Below are positions 1 to 10,960 of a DNA stretch of 64,000 nucleotides, in pieces (the stretch's first letter is position 1; each line of letters starts with the position of its first letter). This DNA comes from Diphasiastrum complanatum (lineage: Eukaryota; Streptophyta; Lycopodiopsida; Lycopodiales; Lycopodiaceae). Under the pieces are notes generated by a model. That model was not told the origin of the DNA. It saw nothing but the letters and a program-made list of their open reading frames with translations, and searched no databases. The position numbers and the translations under genes are program-made. The stretch lies in contig CM055109.1 of the NCBI GenBank assembly GCA_029204225.1, forward strand, positions 36,740,991-36,804,990, written 5' to 3'.

Positions 1-1383
1 CGTCAAATCCGTTTCTGGGTCCTCTTCATCATCTTCTTCACCATCTTCTTGATCAAATGCCTCTCTCTCCATCCTATCAAATCCTTCAATGGCAGCCATG
101 ATTTGCTTATTCAATGGTTTGGGGCATGATCTCCAAGAGTGACCTTGCTGATGACAGTTGAAGCAACGCATGGAACTGCCCACTGTTGGTGAGCTGTTGC
201 TGTGACTAGTCGAAGATCCAACATTGTTTCTTCTCTGGAACATGTTCACTCCATTGTTGCCTTGGTTGCCAAACCCTGTTTTTGTTGGGAATTTATTCAC
301 GCTACTCGAGGCTTGGTTGCCATTTGGAGCTGAGTCCCCTCTTGAAAAGAAGCTCGGACTCGGTCTGGATCCACTAAATACTTTTGTTGAGGTTGCGGGA
401 GCAGCTGGTGCCAATGTGCTCTCATAATCACAAACCATTTCAGCCGCTCGAATAGTTGAATTGAAATCATGGGGCATGTAGCTGTCTATCGCACGTCAAG
501 TCCAGGATTGCATTCCAGACAATAGGTAAGGAGTTTTGTCCGCCTCGGACATATCTTCAATAACCCATACACTCTGTCTGAATCTATTGAGGTACTCTCG
601 CAATGACCCTTTCTGTTTGAGCCCCGATAATTCTGTCCTCAATCTCATGTGTGAATCCTTCGGTATGAACTCCTCTCGTAACGCGGCTTTGAATGCGTCC
701 CATGTTTGAAAATGCATTCCTGCCATCCGGTACCAATTTGTAGTGTAGCCCTCAAAATATGCTAATGCCAAGTCAGTTCTTTCTTCCTCAGGAGTGTTCA
801 TTAGACGGAAGTAATGGTCCATGTGAAACAACCAATCTTCCACAACTCGAATATCACGCTCTCCTTTGAAAGTAGGTGGTGCTTTCACTTTGGCAGTCTT
901 TCTCGGGCCCTCCGTGGTTCGCGCTCGTGGTTCTCTTGGTATCTGTGGAGGAGGCGCCACTGCATTCTCCCTAGTTGCTTCCAACTCTTCAAACCTGGCT
1001 TCGAGCTGTGTTAGCCCGTCTCTCATTTCTCTAGCAAGGTTAATTTGGGTAAGATTCATGGCTCGCAAGGATGTTTGCCATTCTTTCCTTTCGGTTTCTC
1101 TATCCTTCTTCACCTCGCTAAGCATAGCCGTCATTGCGCTTGATAAATATTGCCGCATCTTCACTTCAAAGAGGTCCTGTTGTGCCTCTGGCAAGGGCTC
1201 ATCTCTTGGTGTGGGTTCAGAAGGGCCACCCATCTCTTCATGGAGGGGCGCCACTGTGGAGTGCATACGCTCTTTCTTTCTCGACTTGGACCTGGTGCCA
1301 TCTCGATGCATGCGAGAGCTGTATTCTCGAGTCAGCTCTTCTCCGTCCGTCAGTGCTCGTAACTCTTCAAGATGGTCCTCCAT
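1..1383 (-). pseudogene. Ty3/gypsy Gag, partial, one in-frame stop
   Basis: Gag would package element RNA in cytoplasmic particles. From ATG 1383 the frame gives a charged, coiled-coil-prone N-terminus, then a retrotransposon gag domain with the segment WDAFKAALREEFIP, up to TGA at 496-498. Reading on in the same frame past this one stop gives a further 165 codons, including a CX2CX4HX4C zinc knuckle (CFNCHQQGHSWRSC) at about 129-170 and an acidic tail that leaves the window at base 1. The stop fits a CGA-to-TGA transition. PBS and 5' LTR lie upstream at 2202-2820 in the right order. Pol should lie beyond the window. The gag and knuckle identification is firm; whether the copy is active is unknown, but as read it is broken. 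Confidence 0.85.
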
Positions 1384-1724
1384 TATAGTCAGAGGTGTAC
1401 TTCCAACAGATTATCGCCTCAATCCTTTTTATATTTGAAGCTCTCCCTTCTGTCAGCCGGGCCCCACAGCTCTCTTTTCTTCTTTATTAAATCAGCTTCA
1501 ATGAAAATATCCCTTCCTCAAACTTAGCACGCCCACATCACCTGAGAGCCAAGTAGGAACCAGGTCATTTGTGTCCAAGCAAGCACACGACAAACGGAAC
1601 ATACCAACCAAAGCAAACATAGAGGATCCCTCTCAAGCCACAAACCCCCCCTGAGACCGGACGTAGGACCTTTGCCTAGCCGCGCCCACACAAATCTATC
1701 ACAGAATTAGCCCACGGGGAAACA

Positions 1725-2145
1725 TCCATCCAACCATCCGTGCTTTCACCATTAAGCAGCACATTGCCTCAGTCACGCCCCACCACTTTTTGGTCGATAG
1801 CCCTTATAGCTAAACGATCGGCAGCTATCCCGCACCGGCAGCTAACCACCCGTGCTTTACACCCGAATTCGAGCAGCATCTCTGTATCAATGGTTAACCC
1901 GTACAGTTCGAATATGTCGCCCCGCACCCCACAAGGTACAGACCGTGCTTTCACCTACCTAGGCAGCACTTTGCCTCATCCGTCCTACGTGCAGACAGCG
2001 CCAGGCCCGAACCGCGAGAACTGACCGTGCTTACACCTCGAGGGCAGCACTTTGACTCATCAAGTCCCCCGTTCTGCCGACCACCCCGACCGTGGACGCA
2101 CCCGTGCTTACACTGTGGGCAGCACCTTGCGCAACGGTTGTCCTG
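1725..2145 (-). repeat. Diverged tandem repeats in gypsy leader
   Basis: Between PBS and gag, the plus strand has five degenerate copies of a motif resembling ccgtgctttcacc...gcagcactttgcc, near 1738, 1850, 1946, 2026 and 2100. Spacing shrinks from about 110 to 75 bp. The leader shows no long ORF. Such repeats could be RNA structure or packaging signals, but that is speculative. Confidence 0.6.
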
Positions 2146-2201
2146 ACAAATCCCAAAAACGTGGCCATCCCTGTGAGACTTGCGTAGCTGACCGGCTAGT
2201 C

Positions 2202-2214
2202 GGCTCTGATACCA
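2202..2214 (-). other. Primer binding site (tRNA-iMet type)
   Basis: On the minus strand the sequence reads TGGTATCAGAGCC, the usual plant LTR-retrotransposon PBS complementary to initiator tRNA-Met. It lies two bases inside the LTR end (TACA at 2217), as expected, and upstream of the gag frame on the same strand. Confidence 0.85.
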
Positions 2215-2216
2215 CA

Positions 2217-2820
2217 TGTAGCGCCGGCGCCTCAAAGGGCGCTGGGACTTGAGCGGTTTCCCCAACACGCGCTTAAGTCTAACATTCATCCATCATGCAC
2301 TTACGTAAAAGCCAACTCAGAATCGTAACAAGCTTAACCATTCAGACTTAAGAAAACTGGAATCCCAACCAACCCGAAAGCCAACTCAGAATCCGTCCCC
2401 AAAAGGTAACCAAAGGCAAAGACAAGCCACACATGAAACCCAAGGCATAGTGGTCGCCAAACTGACCAATTGGCATAGCGGCAAGCCCCATGTCGATGAC
2501 AGGGACCCTTAGGCGCCAGCGACGCAAAAAGGTTGTAGTAAGGGTCCTTCCACTTGGACCAGTCCCGGAGGCGAAACCGAAATGGTAATCATCCCCAAGG
2601 ATCAACTTTATTAGATTTGGAAGAGGTTACATTCATACATAGACTGACCGGTCTCGGGGCCACCAACACGTGCTGGGCATTGTGCCTGGCTCGTGCTGGT
2701 AGAGGGAGCTGAGACCTGGCGACTGGATTCCTGGCGCTGGTTGAGCTGCCCAAGTTTCTGTCTGCCGGACTCCCCCTATAGTTCTGCTGTGATTCGGCGC
2801 ACCCCCTCTGGTTTGAAACA
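2217..2820 (-). repeat. 5' LTR of the gypsy element
   Basis: The inner end is fixed by the PBS (minus strand ...GCTACA). The outer end is proposed at 2820, where the minus strand starts TGTTTCAAACCAGAGG, giving a TG...CA unit of 604 bp. A polyadenylation-type AATAAA lies at 2612-2607 on the minus strand, suiting an R region. The matching 3' LTR is off the window, so the outer boundary and TSD cannot be checked. Confidence 0.6.
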
Positions 2821-2903
2821 TAGTGCTTTCTGGTAAAGCACGCTTTTTAGGACTTAGTTTTTATTTTGCTGATTAAGCCTGGCAAGCCTGGCAGAATCAG
2901 TCT

Positions 2904-2930
2904 GGCTCCCGGACATGGGTCCCGGGAGCC
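2904..2930. repeat. GC-rich dyad (hairpin)
   Basis: GGCTCCCGG and CCGGGAGCC form a 9-bp perfect inverted repeat around a short loop. It lies between the gypsy 5' LTR and the broken hAT frame. Function unknown. Confidence 0.5.
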
Positions 2931-3006
2931 GTCCCGGCGGCCGAATCAACCTGCTTTCCTGACTAGGCCATGACTCGAGCTCCAGAGCTAGCTCATGACT
3001 TTGTGA

Positions 3007-4566
3007 CTACTTGACTGGCTCACCACAGGTCGGAGGCTCAGTCCTTGACATTCTAACTTGCTCTGGGACCTTAGGGAGTGTCACCCCTTTGAGTCTTACA
3101 GGGCACGCTGGGTGCACCCAAGTCAGCTTTACAACACTAACCCAGGGAAGTGCTCCTATGTCCCCCATCAGAAGGTCTATGTCGTGCGCTGCACAGGGGG
3201 TATGAACAATATGAGGGAACTCGGCCTCTAGCAGTACACCCATCTGAATGCAATTCGTGGCATTGTCCGTCACCACCGTGACGACATGCTGTGGGCCTAT
3301 GGCTAGGATGGAAGACCTGATGACATCAAACATGAACTCTGCAGATATGACTCTCCCCCCCCTGCTGCAATCCACTGCCCTCAAAAACTGTGTGCCCATG
3401 CAGCTGGGAACCAGTATGTTGAGGATCGGCCTCCTCCTGACATCAGTCCAGCCATTGGACATGATGGTGCAACTGTAAGTGGCCCAGTGCCGACGCAGAG
3501 GCTCCATCTCTCTAGACAAGGACTCAACCCTATCCCTCAGCATGTGTGTGCGGACAACCTCTGAACTAGGGACTCTCCAGCTAGGGCTGACAGACTGTGC
3601 AAGGCGGAAGGCCCTTCTGAAGGGCTCAGAGTCGGTGATGGCAAAGGGTAGGTTCAACTCGTAAATCAGACTGGCCACGGTCTGTGTGGCCACTCTGTCC
3701 ATGTGCGGCTGATGCGCGCCGCGAATGGTCTGCTGCACAAGGGCTCTCCCTGGTGGGCGACGGGTGGTGGACCTCCAGCAGGGTGCACCAACCGTGACAG
3801 GAATGGACGATGACGCGACAAGCTGGGCATTGGCGGATGCATCGGCTGTAGACGTGGAATGGGGAGAGTGGGATGCACTGGCAGGGATGGGTGCAGCAGC
3901 ATAGGTGGGGTGCACTGGTGGAGGGGCAACATCTGGCATGGGGTACGAAAACTGCTGGCTGAGGAGGTCATCCGGATGGGAAGGGAAGGAAGAAGGGATC
4001 TCTTCCACATCCTCGAAGGCCCCAGCAGTAGCATCCTGGGCCTGCTCGGGTGGCGGAGAGTCCATGAGAAAGTCGTATACTGGGGGAGTGCAAGCAACAG
4101 TGGGTGGTGGTGGAACCGCAGTGGCAACTGGCGGACGCGATGGGACGGGATCCACCGGAATCTGAGCAGATGGGGGTGCTTGAGGCAGAACTGTCTGAGG
4201 GGGATGAGGGGCAAAGGAACTGGAGGAGGATGCACTCCCTCTCCTCGTGCGTGCCAGCCAAGCAGGCAGCAACTCTGGGTCAGCCACATAAGGAGCGGTG
4301 CAAAATCGGAGAATGCCCTCCGAAATGGTGTTCTCCCCTGCCACGAGCCGCGGCCCGTAGGTGTCCAGTAGTCGTTGCCTGTCGAGGACGGTCATGCTGG
4401 CGCGTGCACCGAGCAGATGGCCTTTAAGGCGAGTGAGGGATGCAGCAAACTCGACGAGACAGTATCGGCAGCGCACGATCTTCTAACTGGTCTTGTTGGC
4501 CTTGTCGGCAACCCGCCTGACAATGTCTACCTCGTCCCACAAACCCGAAAGGTCGGATTGCACCAT
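3007..4566 (-). pseudogene. hAT-like transposase, BED + DUF659, broken
   Basis: This is a hAT-superfamily transposase relative. From ATG 4566 an in-frame TAG at 4483-4485 falls just before the BED-type zinc finger, whose CX2C (CRYC) follows; a Trp is usual at the stop position. After the stop, 489 codons run on: BED finger, Pro/Ser-rich linker (about 81-200), then DUF659 (about 341-446) with NGWTDVRRRP, VVTDNATN and TPCAAHDIDLL. Similarity ends at ALPWV; the remaining 45 codons do not resemble the family. A GTAAAG donor-like site at the break could make it an exon end, or the frame has run into foreign DNA. The C-terminal dimerisation region is absent. The gypsy 5' LTR begins 190 bp beyond, so the gene was probably split by that insertion. 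Confidence 0.85.
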
Positions 4567-4843
4567 TGCAGATGAAATGAGGGATGGATTGCTGGAAAAA
4601 AAACAGCAGGGTTCACTGTTGGAGAGACGCTGAAAATGGGCGAAGGCAGGGCTAAGCAAGTCAGATGCAAGGCAAGGCGTTGCGTGGGTGAAGGGCGACG
4701 CAAGGAATCAGAAGGCAGGTAGGCAAAAACAGCAGGACGGAGGAGGTCGCAAAAAATTTAAGGTGAAATGCGAGGGGGGCGGGTAGGTTTAGGTTAAAAA
4801 AAAAAAATTTAAAATATTAAATATTAAATAATATATTATATTG

Positions 4844-4923
4844 TGGTACCGCGGTACCAACATGGTACCGCGGTACTAGTATGGTCCCGCGGTACCGGGA
4901 TCCGCGGTACCCAGTATCGCGGG
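4844..4923. repeat. Palindromic subterminal repeats of hAT element
   Basis: Five degenerate copies of the palindrome GGTACCGCGGTACC occur at intervals of about 15-20 bp (4844, 4864, 4883, 4898, about 4914). They lie about 280 bp upstream of the DUF659 transposase start, where hAT elements carry subterminal transposase-binding repeats. An AT-rich stretch (4797-4842) adjoins. The exact terminal inverted repeat and 8-bp TSD could not be fixed. Confidence 0.65.
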
Positions 4924-4929
4924 ACCTAT

Positions 4930-6470
4930 GAGCCAAACACATGAGAGAGAACACAAGTGATGAGACACTCCAACTATGTCCCATTACAAATGAGGTACGG
5001 CGCTATGCCGAAAGGCAAAAGCAAAAGCAAGAGCAATCTAAAAGCAATTTCCTAATTAATGCCTCTATTAAGGTAAAAGCACCAACACCTATCTATAGCA
5101 AAACTTGTCTAACTATAGTCTAACTTGACTTTTACTAAATATGGATAAGAGCCCCTAGAGTTAGCACGCAAGCACGGCCCAATAGTCCTAATTAATCCTA
5201 GATGATAACAATAGGGGTAACAATGTGAACGTTAATTCTAACACAAGAAGACTCCAAATCGCACACCACCAACAGCTTTGGCGTACCATGCATGAAGACG
5301 AGTCCGCTTGACAGTGTGAGCCTGGTGCGCAAGGAAAAAGTCACAAGAGGGCTTCAAGAGGACAACTAACAATACAACAGAAATGGCAACTGACATTACA
5401 TATGGCACTAACCAAGGAGGAGTAATCAAGGAGTATTAACTACAACTCATAAACTAATAGCACATGAGAATCAACTCATGAATGATATCTATGATTAAAG
5501 AAATAAACCTTATTAAATACTTGACCATGCTACTTTTATTGATAAGTTACCATCATAAAAAATGACAACTTACAAGCCTAAGTTATATGATTAAAAGCAT
5601 AAGGTATTAGAATATTGGCTCAAGGACCATGTAAAAGAATTACAACTTAATTCATACGGTTTAATTAAAGCCCAAGGTCCCAAAATTCATTGAAGAGGAG
5701 GATGTAACACATGGCAATTGCATGCAACTAACCAAAAAACTCACTGTTACACATGCATGGCCTCTCTCTATCTACATAAGGTTATCAAAGGGAGGAGGGC
5801 CACCCAAAATGAGGAGGAGGATTCATGTGAGTGCTACTAGGGAGAAGCTTTGCTGCCATTGCAAGATTTAGAGAGAATTCATGCTGGAGAAACTAACAAG
5901 AGGAGGCTAATAATTCTCGTGTATTCCTGGTTGGGCAGCCATAGCTGCAGATCTTGTATCTGTGAAATCCTCTTGAATAAAGATCCCAGAACTGGGGGGG
6001 GGAACCCATTTTGCCGCTCTATGTTGTGTTTTTCCTTGACGATGCTAATTTTCAGCTTGCAGGTCATCGTATGATCTTGCAAGTCACTATAAGACCTTGC
6101 ATGTTGAATCCTAAGTTTGCACGATAAGTTTTCTTTTGTATTTCAATCTATAGGAATTCCATTGTCAAGTTGCATGTGACATGCATTGCCGTTCTTGGGG
6201 TTTCAACAATTTCCTTTGCATTGGTTCAAGAATCTCATTCATACGGAAGAGCAATGGCTAGTTGTCAGCGAATATAACTTCACTAGCTTTTGAGCCATAA
6301 TAGGACCTCAAAAGATTCAAAGCAAAGGATGATACAGCCTTGTCCAGATCAAGGAAGAATGCAAATATTTTGCATTCAAGTAATTAGCCACAAGAAAGGG
6401 GCCTCAAAAGCAATTAGAAATTCTAACTAGGCAGCACTAAGAATCATTGAGTAGCGAAGGTGGGCTTAGG

Positions 6471-6474
<4 letters not shown>
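4930..6474. other. No recognisable gene
   Basis: AT-rich sequence with short ORFs only. A 63-codon hydrophobic minus frame at 5238-5429 and a 74-codon plus frame at 5850-6074 have no recognised similarity. A run of nine G occurs near 5993-6001. Nothing else can be supported. Confidence 0.5.

Positions 6475-6526
<52 letters not shown>
6475..6526. repeat. (AG)26 microsatellite
   Basis: Uninterrupted AG dinucleotide array of 52 bp, the smallest of the AG/CT arrays in the window. Confidence 0.98.
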
Positions 6527-6531
<5 letters not shown>

Positions 6532-7199
6532 GAATTATTATTATTAACGTCTTTTGGTACCCAAAGGTACATAAGACAAAAGAGAGTACAAAAAATGAGG
6601 AGCATTGTCCGCATTTATTATCTATAAAAGAAAAGAACTAGCATATCTATCTCTCTATCTCTACGAAGAACTATCAAAGCTTGACCTCCAGCTTGTGAGG
6701 GTACAAAGCAAGAGCTTGACCACCTGCTCTGCTGAGGAGACTAGCTATGAGAAAGCTGGAAATAGTGAGTGATAGTAGTAGTGGAGCGCGTTGTAGACTG
6801 GCGGGAAGCACGTGAAAATCTGGTGATCTTGGATCTAGCAGAAGTATGTGAGACCCTCTGTGTCTTCGATCTCCAAATGGGGACTTCAAAATCCACAACT
6901 AAAATATCCTCTCTGTCTCACTTCTGGAAAAACTGGGTAATATGAGCCTGACTGGGATCCATATCTGGGGTAGGTAGAATTGAAGCTCGTAGAGTATACA
7001 TCGCCAAAAGGCATATAAGACTGGTAAATGTACATGTCAAGTGTGTGGTAACAGTAGGAGCGTATGAAATGTCTCCAAAACTATAACAGATCTAACTGCT
7101 AAGAACTGAAATGGGAACTGAAATAGATGTGATGATATATGATATATGAAACATGTGGGAGCATATATACTGCTAAATGTCATGGATACGGTACGACAC
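6527..7199. other. No recognisable gene
   Basis: Contains a 74-codon minus frame (6674-6898) without recognised domains. It may be 3' sequence of the adjacent LINE fragment, but this is not demonstrable here. Confidence 0.4.
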
Positions 7200-7925
7200 T
7201 ATCATCCAATCCTATCTCGCTGGTGCTATAAAAGGATGTAACTCGGGCTGCAGCATGAGGGACCGCTGGTGGTCGCTGGCGTCGTCTAGGAGGATGAAGT
7301 CTCCTCGTGATAGGTCGGGTAGCTCGTGCAGCAACATGAGTATGAGTGGGACATTGTCTCTGATCTCTGTGGGCATGTAAGTCGTCATCCTCCTCATCAT
7401 CGTCTAGGTCTCTCCCTCTTCTCCTGGAAAAGAAAGAGGTGATCTGAGACTAAGAAACATGACTCCACTGGACTGTCTGACACAATTCCTGTCACAGAAT
7501 AAACATGTGTCGTATCATGAGTGCAACGCATCGGGAGTCTTCATAGGCTAGAAGGGATCGTAGGGTGACAGGCATGTCACGGAACAGACAATGGTATCTC
7601 CCTCTGATCTCGTAATATACCGGGCACCTAAAGATAAAGTGCTCCTCCGACTCCACCTCATCCAAGGAACATAACTGACAAATCTGCTCGTCTCTCGGGG
7701 TACCCTGGAATCTCCCAGTCTCGATAGCCACCTGATGTGAGGATACGCGGAGCTGTCCCAATGTAAATCTGAGGCCGTGTGATAATCCCGAGTCCAAATA
7801 GTGTGGCAAAACTGGGAACCCTGCTATGTCGAGCTCAATGAAATGAGTCCAGTAATAGGCGGGTTTAATCCAAGCTGTCGCCTCCAAGTACGGTCGAGAT
7901 ATGCCCGATATAAGAAACGCCTGAT
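7200..7925 (-). pseudogene. LINE ORF2 C-terminus, zf-RVT
   Basis: The minus frame 7492-7887 carries a reverse-transcriptase zinc-binding domain: LRVSSHQVAIETGRF followed by CX2CX9HX4C (CQLC...HFIFRC). This is the usual C-terminus of plant LINE ORF2. The frame stops at 7492. A second minus frame at 7212-7400 continues the element's tail, since the segment ITSFFSRR between the two recurs in another LINE tail at 14332-14541. No RT core is attached, so this is a 5'-truncated copy or a duplicated 3' end of the neighbouring LINE. Confidence 0.75.
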
Positions 7926-7929
7926 ATAG

Positions 7930-10310
7930 TGATGGGTGCCTGAGGGCAGCTTTGTAATGGAGATGCCAAATGACTCAAGGAGGTCTATGTTGTCGTTGTT
8001 GTTGTTGTTGTGTTTGTCACCTGCTCTAACTCAGACTAGAGACATGACTCAATCTAATGCACTGACATCTGGTGCGTTGTTTGTCTCTCCCTGGAATGTC
8101 TATCTCATCCTCTTATCTGCTCTCTATATCCTCCATGGATCTCTGCCTGCGTACGGTGAAAAACTCCATGATACTCATCTGGTAATGAGTAGAAGTATGG
8201 CCCCCTGATAAGTCTCGTCTCAGCATCAGCATCTCTTGGATCATCAAGGCTACACAACGTGGGTCCACGTATGTAATCAGAGAGTGGAGTGTCGTGGGTG
8301 CACCACGATATAAACAATAATATCTCCCAAAAGTCTCATAGTATACGAGACATTTGAAGATGAAATGGTCCTTGTCCTCATTCTCCCCAAGTGTATAGAT
8401 CTAAAACACCCTGTCCTCTCTGGGTATGTGATGAAAACGTCTTGTCTCAATATGAAGCTTATTTTATGATGCTCTGAACTGTCCCATATAAATCTCAATC
8501 CATGTGATAATCCTACGTCCAGATATATGGGCAAACCAGGCAGCCCACACAATCCACCTCCATGAAGCGAGATCTAATATCTATAATAAAGGGGTGGTTT
8601 TACCCCGAGCTGGCCATCCCAAACTCTATGCATGTAGGATCTGTATATAAGCTGACAAACATAATGGTGTGTACCCTCTGGAGGAGATGGTATAGAGATA
8701 CCACGAGAGTCAAGTAGACGTACGGCCTGGGAGTACCATGAGAGATGAAAACCCTAACTATGTAGTAACCACGAGGACATGAGAGCCACATATGAATATC
8801 TGGACCCACTGTCATCCATCTGTGCCAATCTTTGAAGGAAATAATAACTCGAAACACTCTCCCAATTTTGAAGTCGAGGAACCACAAACTGCCAATATAA
8901 TCTGACGTGGGACCGAGGGCTTCCCACGGATCATTCGTGGGAGCATAATGATCTATAGACGAGATATATCAGCCCACTCCGAGGAAGTAAGGCCCGTACA
9001 CCAAGTCTCACCTGCATACATGGCTATTAGGGTGACCATGGTGTCAAAAAGGTGACACTAACTCAGAGCATCACGTATGTATCATCTGAAACAAAACATC
9101 TCCAACTAAACCAAAGAAGCATGTCCCTTCCTAACCTAGCGATGGCTGCCTATCTCATACTGAAACCTGGTCGAGTAAAGAGGACACCAAGATTTGTGTA
9201 TGAAGAGAGTACCTCCAAAGGATGACCATCCCACAAACTCCTGCCTCTGCATGACTGCTTGCGAAGTATTGAAGGCCATAACTTTGGTGTTTGCCATGTT
9301 CACTATTAGTCCCCAACGCAAAAAAAGGAGCATAGTACATCTAAGTGTCTCTGTAATCTCTCCCTGGAGCGTGACATAAGTACCACATTGTCAGTATAGA
9401 GTAAGATAGAAATCAATAGGTCACATAAGGTACATCCCTCACCACCATCTTGCACAATCATCCTCTCCACCTAATCAATGTAAAGTCCAAATAAGGTAGG
9501 GGATAGTGAGCAGCCCTGCTTCACTCCGATGGTACTATCAATCTTCAGTGTAATACCCTCCACTGACCAGAAACAACCAATCACTCTCTCGTACAAGCCA
9601 TAACTGCCAAAACTATGTCTGGCTGAAAATTGTAATCTTTGGATAAGCAAATGCCTTGGAACATTAAAATCCCCTAGTAGAAGAATATGTCCTCTATCTG
9701 AAAATCTAATAATATCTACTAAAAGGTCCATATATGGTGAGCAAACTCGATCAAAGTATAAAGATGTGTCTGGTGGAAAATAATACTACAATGTATAAAT
9801 CTCTGTCCAAACCTATAGTCACCCCACTAAGTCTGATCCATAGATATCTGGCCTGAGCATCTCTATGAACTATCTCTAGTCCTCGCTAAATAACATCTCC
9901 ATATAGGCAAGCCACACCTTCTGATCCCCGTCCTGTTGATCTGGTTTCTGCTCTAAAAACTGACTCCCACTGAAAACCTCACTCTGCACTCTCGTGTGTC
10001 TCTATGAAAAAAAGGACATCTCCACTATCGACGAAGTCTATCAGATCCCCTGCTATATTCCGTTACAATTCCAACCATCGAAACGTAACAATGATAGATG
10101 GGTCTTCGGGTTGCTCCCACGCCCGAAAGACCCAAAGCCCTATTTCTTAGCACCCATGTACTTCACTTGGCCATCTCTAAGGATTACTTTTGTGCCTAAT
10201 ATTCAAGCTTCTTCAAAGGCTTTTTTCCTTTCTATCACGCGTATGAAGGTAAGATCGTCATCCAAGAAGATACGAGTGCCTCTCAATTTACTCTTTAGCC
10301 TCAATGGCTG
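7930..10310 (-). mobile_element. Decayed LINE: ORF1-like, EN, RT, zf-RVT
   Basis: Read from high to low coordinates: a segment with GTRIFLDDDLT (about 10150-10290) resembling the conserved tail of LINE ORF1 or linker proteins; an AP-endonuclease segment with LLLGDFN (about 9660); RT motif B, GVKQGCSLSPTLFGLYID (9471-9530); RT C-terminal NMANTKVMAFN (9136-9333, frames shift); and a second degenerate zf-RVT (8105-8552) with GLSHGLRF as in the 7.5-kb copy. GDFN and motif B are only about 45 codons apart where several hundred are normal, so the rest of the endonuclease and the first RT motifs are deleted. Many stops and frameshifts. Clade not assigned. Confidence 0.75.
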
Positions 10311-10377
10311 AAGTAAAAGTAAATATTTGTGGCTTACCCTCGACCCCCTTAGCTAAAGATGCCCAGGCGGTCTAGCG

Positions 10378-10495
10378 AGGGGAGGAGATGAAGAAGGTGA
10401 TGATGACGATCCAGCGAGGACAGGCAGAGATGGTGGTCCATCAGCAGATGGAGATGCAAGTCCAACAAGGGGAGGAGATGAAGAAGGCGATGATT
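10378..10495. repeat. Short direct repeat beside gypsy LTR
   Basis: The segment ggggaggagatgaagaagg occurs at 10378 and again at 10469, ending at the 5' LTR boundary. The unit is about 91 bp and reads on the plus strand as Glu/Gln/Met-rich codons (coiled-coil-like). Origin unclear. Confidence 0.5.
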
Positions 10496-10947
10496 GTCAT
10501 GCCCACGATTGGTCTCGGGTAGCGTGTCCACGCTAGGGATCAGTAGACCAACAACCGGTAAGTTAATTGTGACTATAAGGGAATTGGGGCCCTTATGTGC
10601 ATAAGGTCATAAATAATGGTTATAGGCCTAAACTCATGATGGTGGATTTGTATGCGTCTATCAGTGAGTCTCTGGGAAACTGGATGATGTGGCCCCAATA
10701 GGCTGCAGAGGTGTCTAGTGAGGTGTCACAGTGCACTATTAATGGTGCATGGGCCTTGGAGGGTACAAGTATACCTATTGGGCTCTCACTAGTGCATGCT
10801 TGATTGCATGAATGGTAGCAGTATGTTGCTGGTGTGAATCCTCATTCCTCTTTGGGATTGATCAATAGCTTGGGGGCTAGATCCGTTTGATCTAGGATTG
10901 GTTGGGTTGGTTGTGTTGCTTTTTATTGGCATGCTTAGAATAGGATT
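10495..10947 (+). repeat. 5' LTR of gypsy element
   Basis: Starts TGTCATGCCCACGATTGG and matches 13226-13699 almost throughout. The right edge is set where the copies diverge, right before the PBS-like site. It contains GGGCCCTTATGTGCATAAGG, a short palindromic stretch shared by both LTRs. Confidence 0.85.
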
Positions 10948-10960
10948 TGTGTCAGAACTA
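10948..10960 (+). other. Degenerate primer binding site
   Basis: tgtgtcagaacta matches the plant PBS TGGTATCAGAGC imperfectly and lies immediately inside the 5' LTR, the expected position. The substitutions fit an old copy. Confidence 0.55.

Noticed and set aside
814-1438. 190-codon plus-strand frame over the gag region
   Set aside because: Antisense shadow of gag; no domain, while the minus frame matches gag and continues to a zinc knuckle.
3666-4427. Several long frames antisense to, or shifted within, the hAT transposase
   Set aside because: They overlap a frame with clear BED and DUF659 domains and arise from its GC-rich Pro/Ser linker.
5238-5429. 63-codon minus ORF with a hydrophobic start, candidate small secreted protein
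   Set aside because: No conserved context, no start or promoter evidence, and isolated in TE-rich DNA; coding status cannot be supported.
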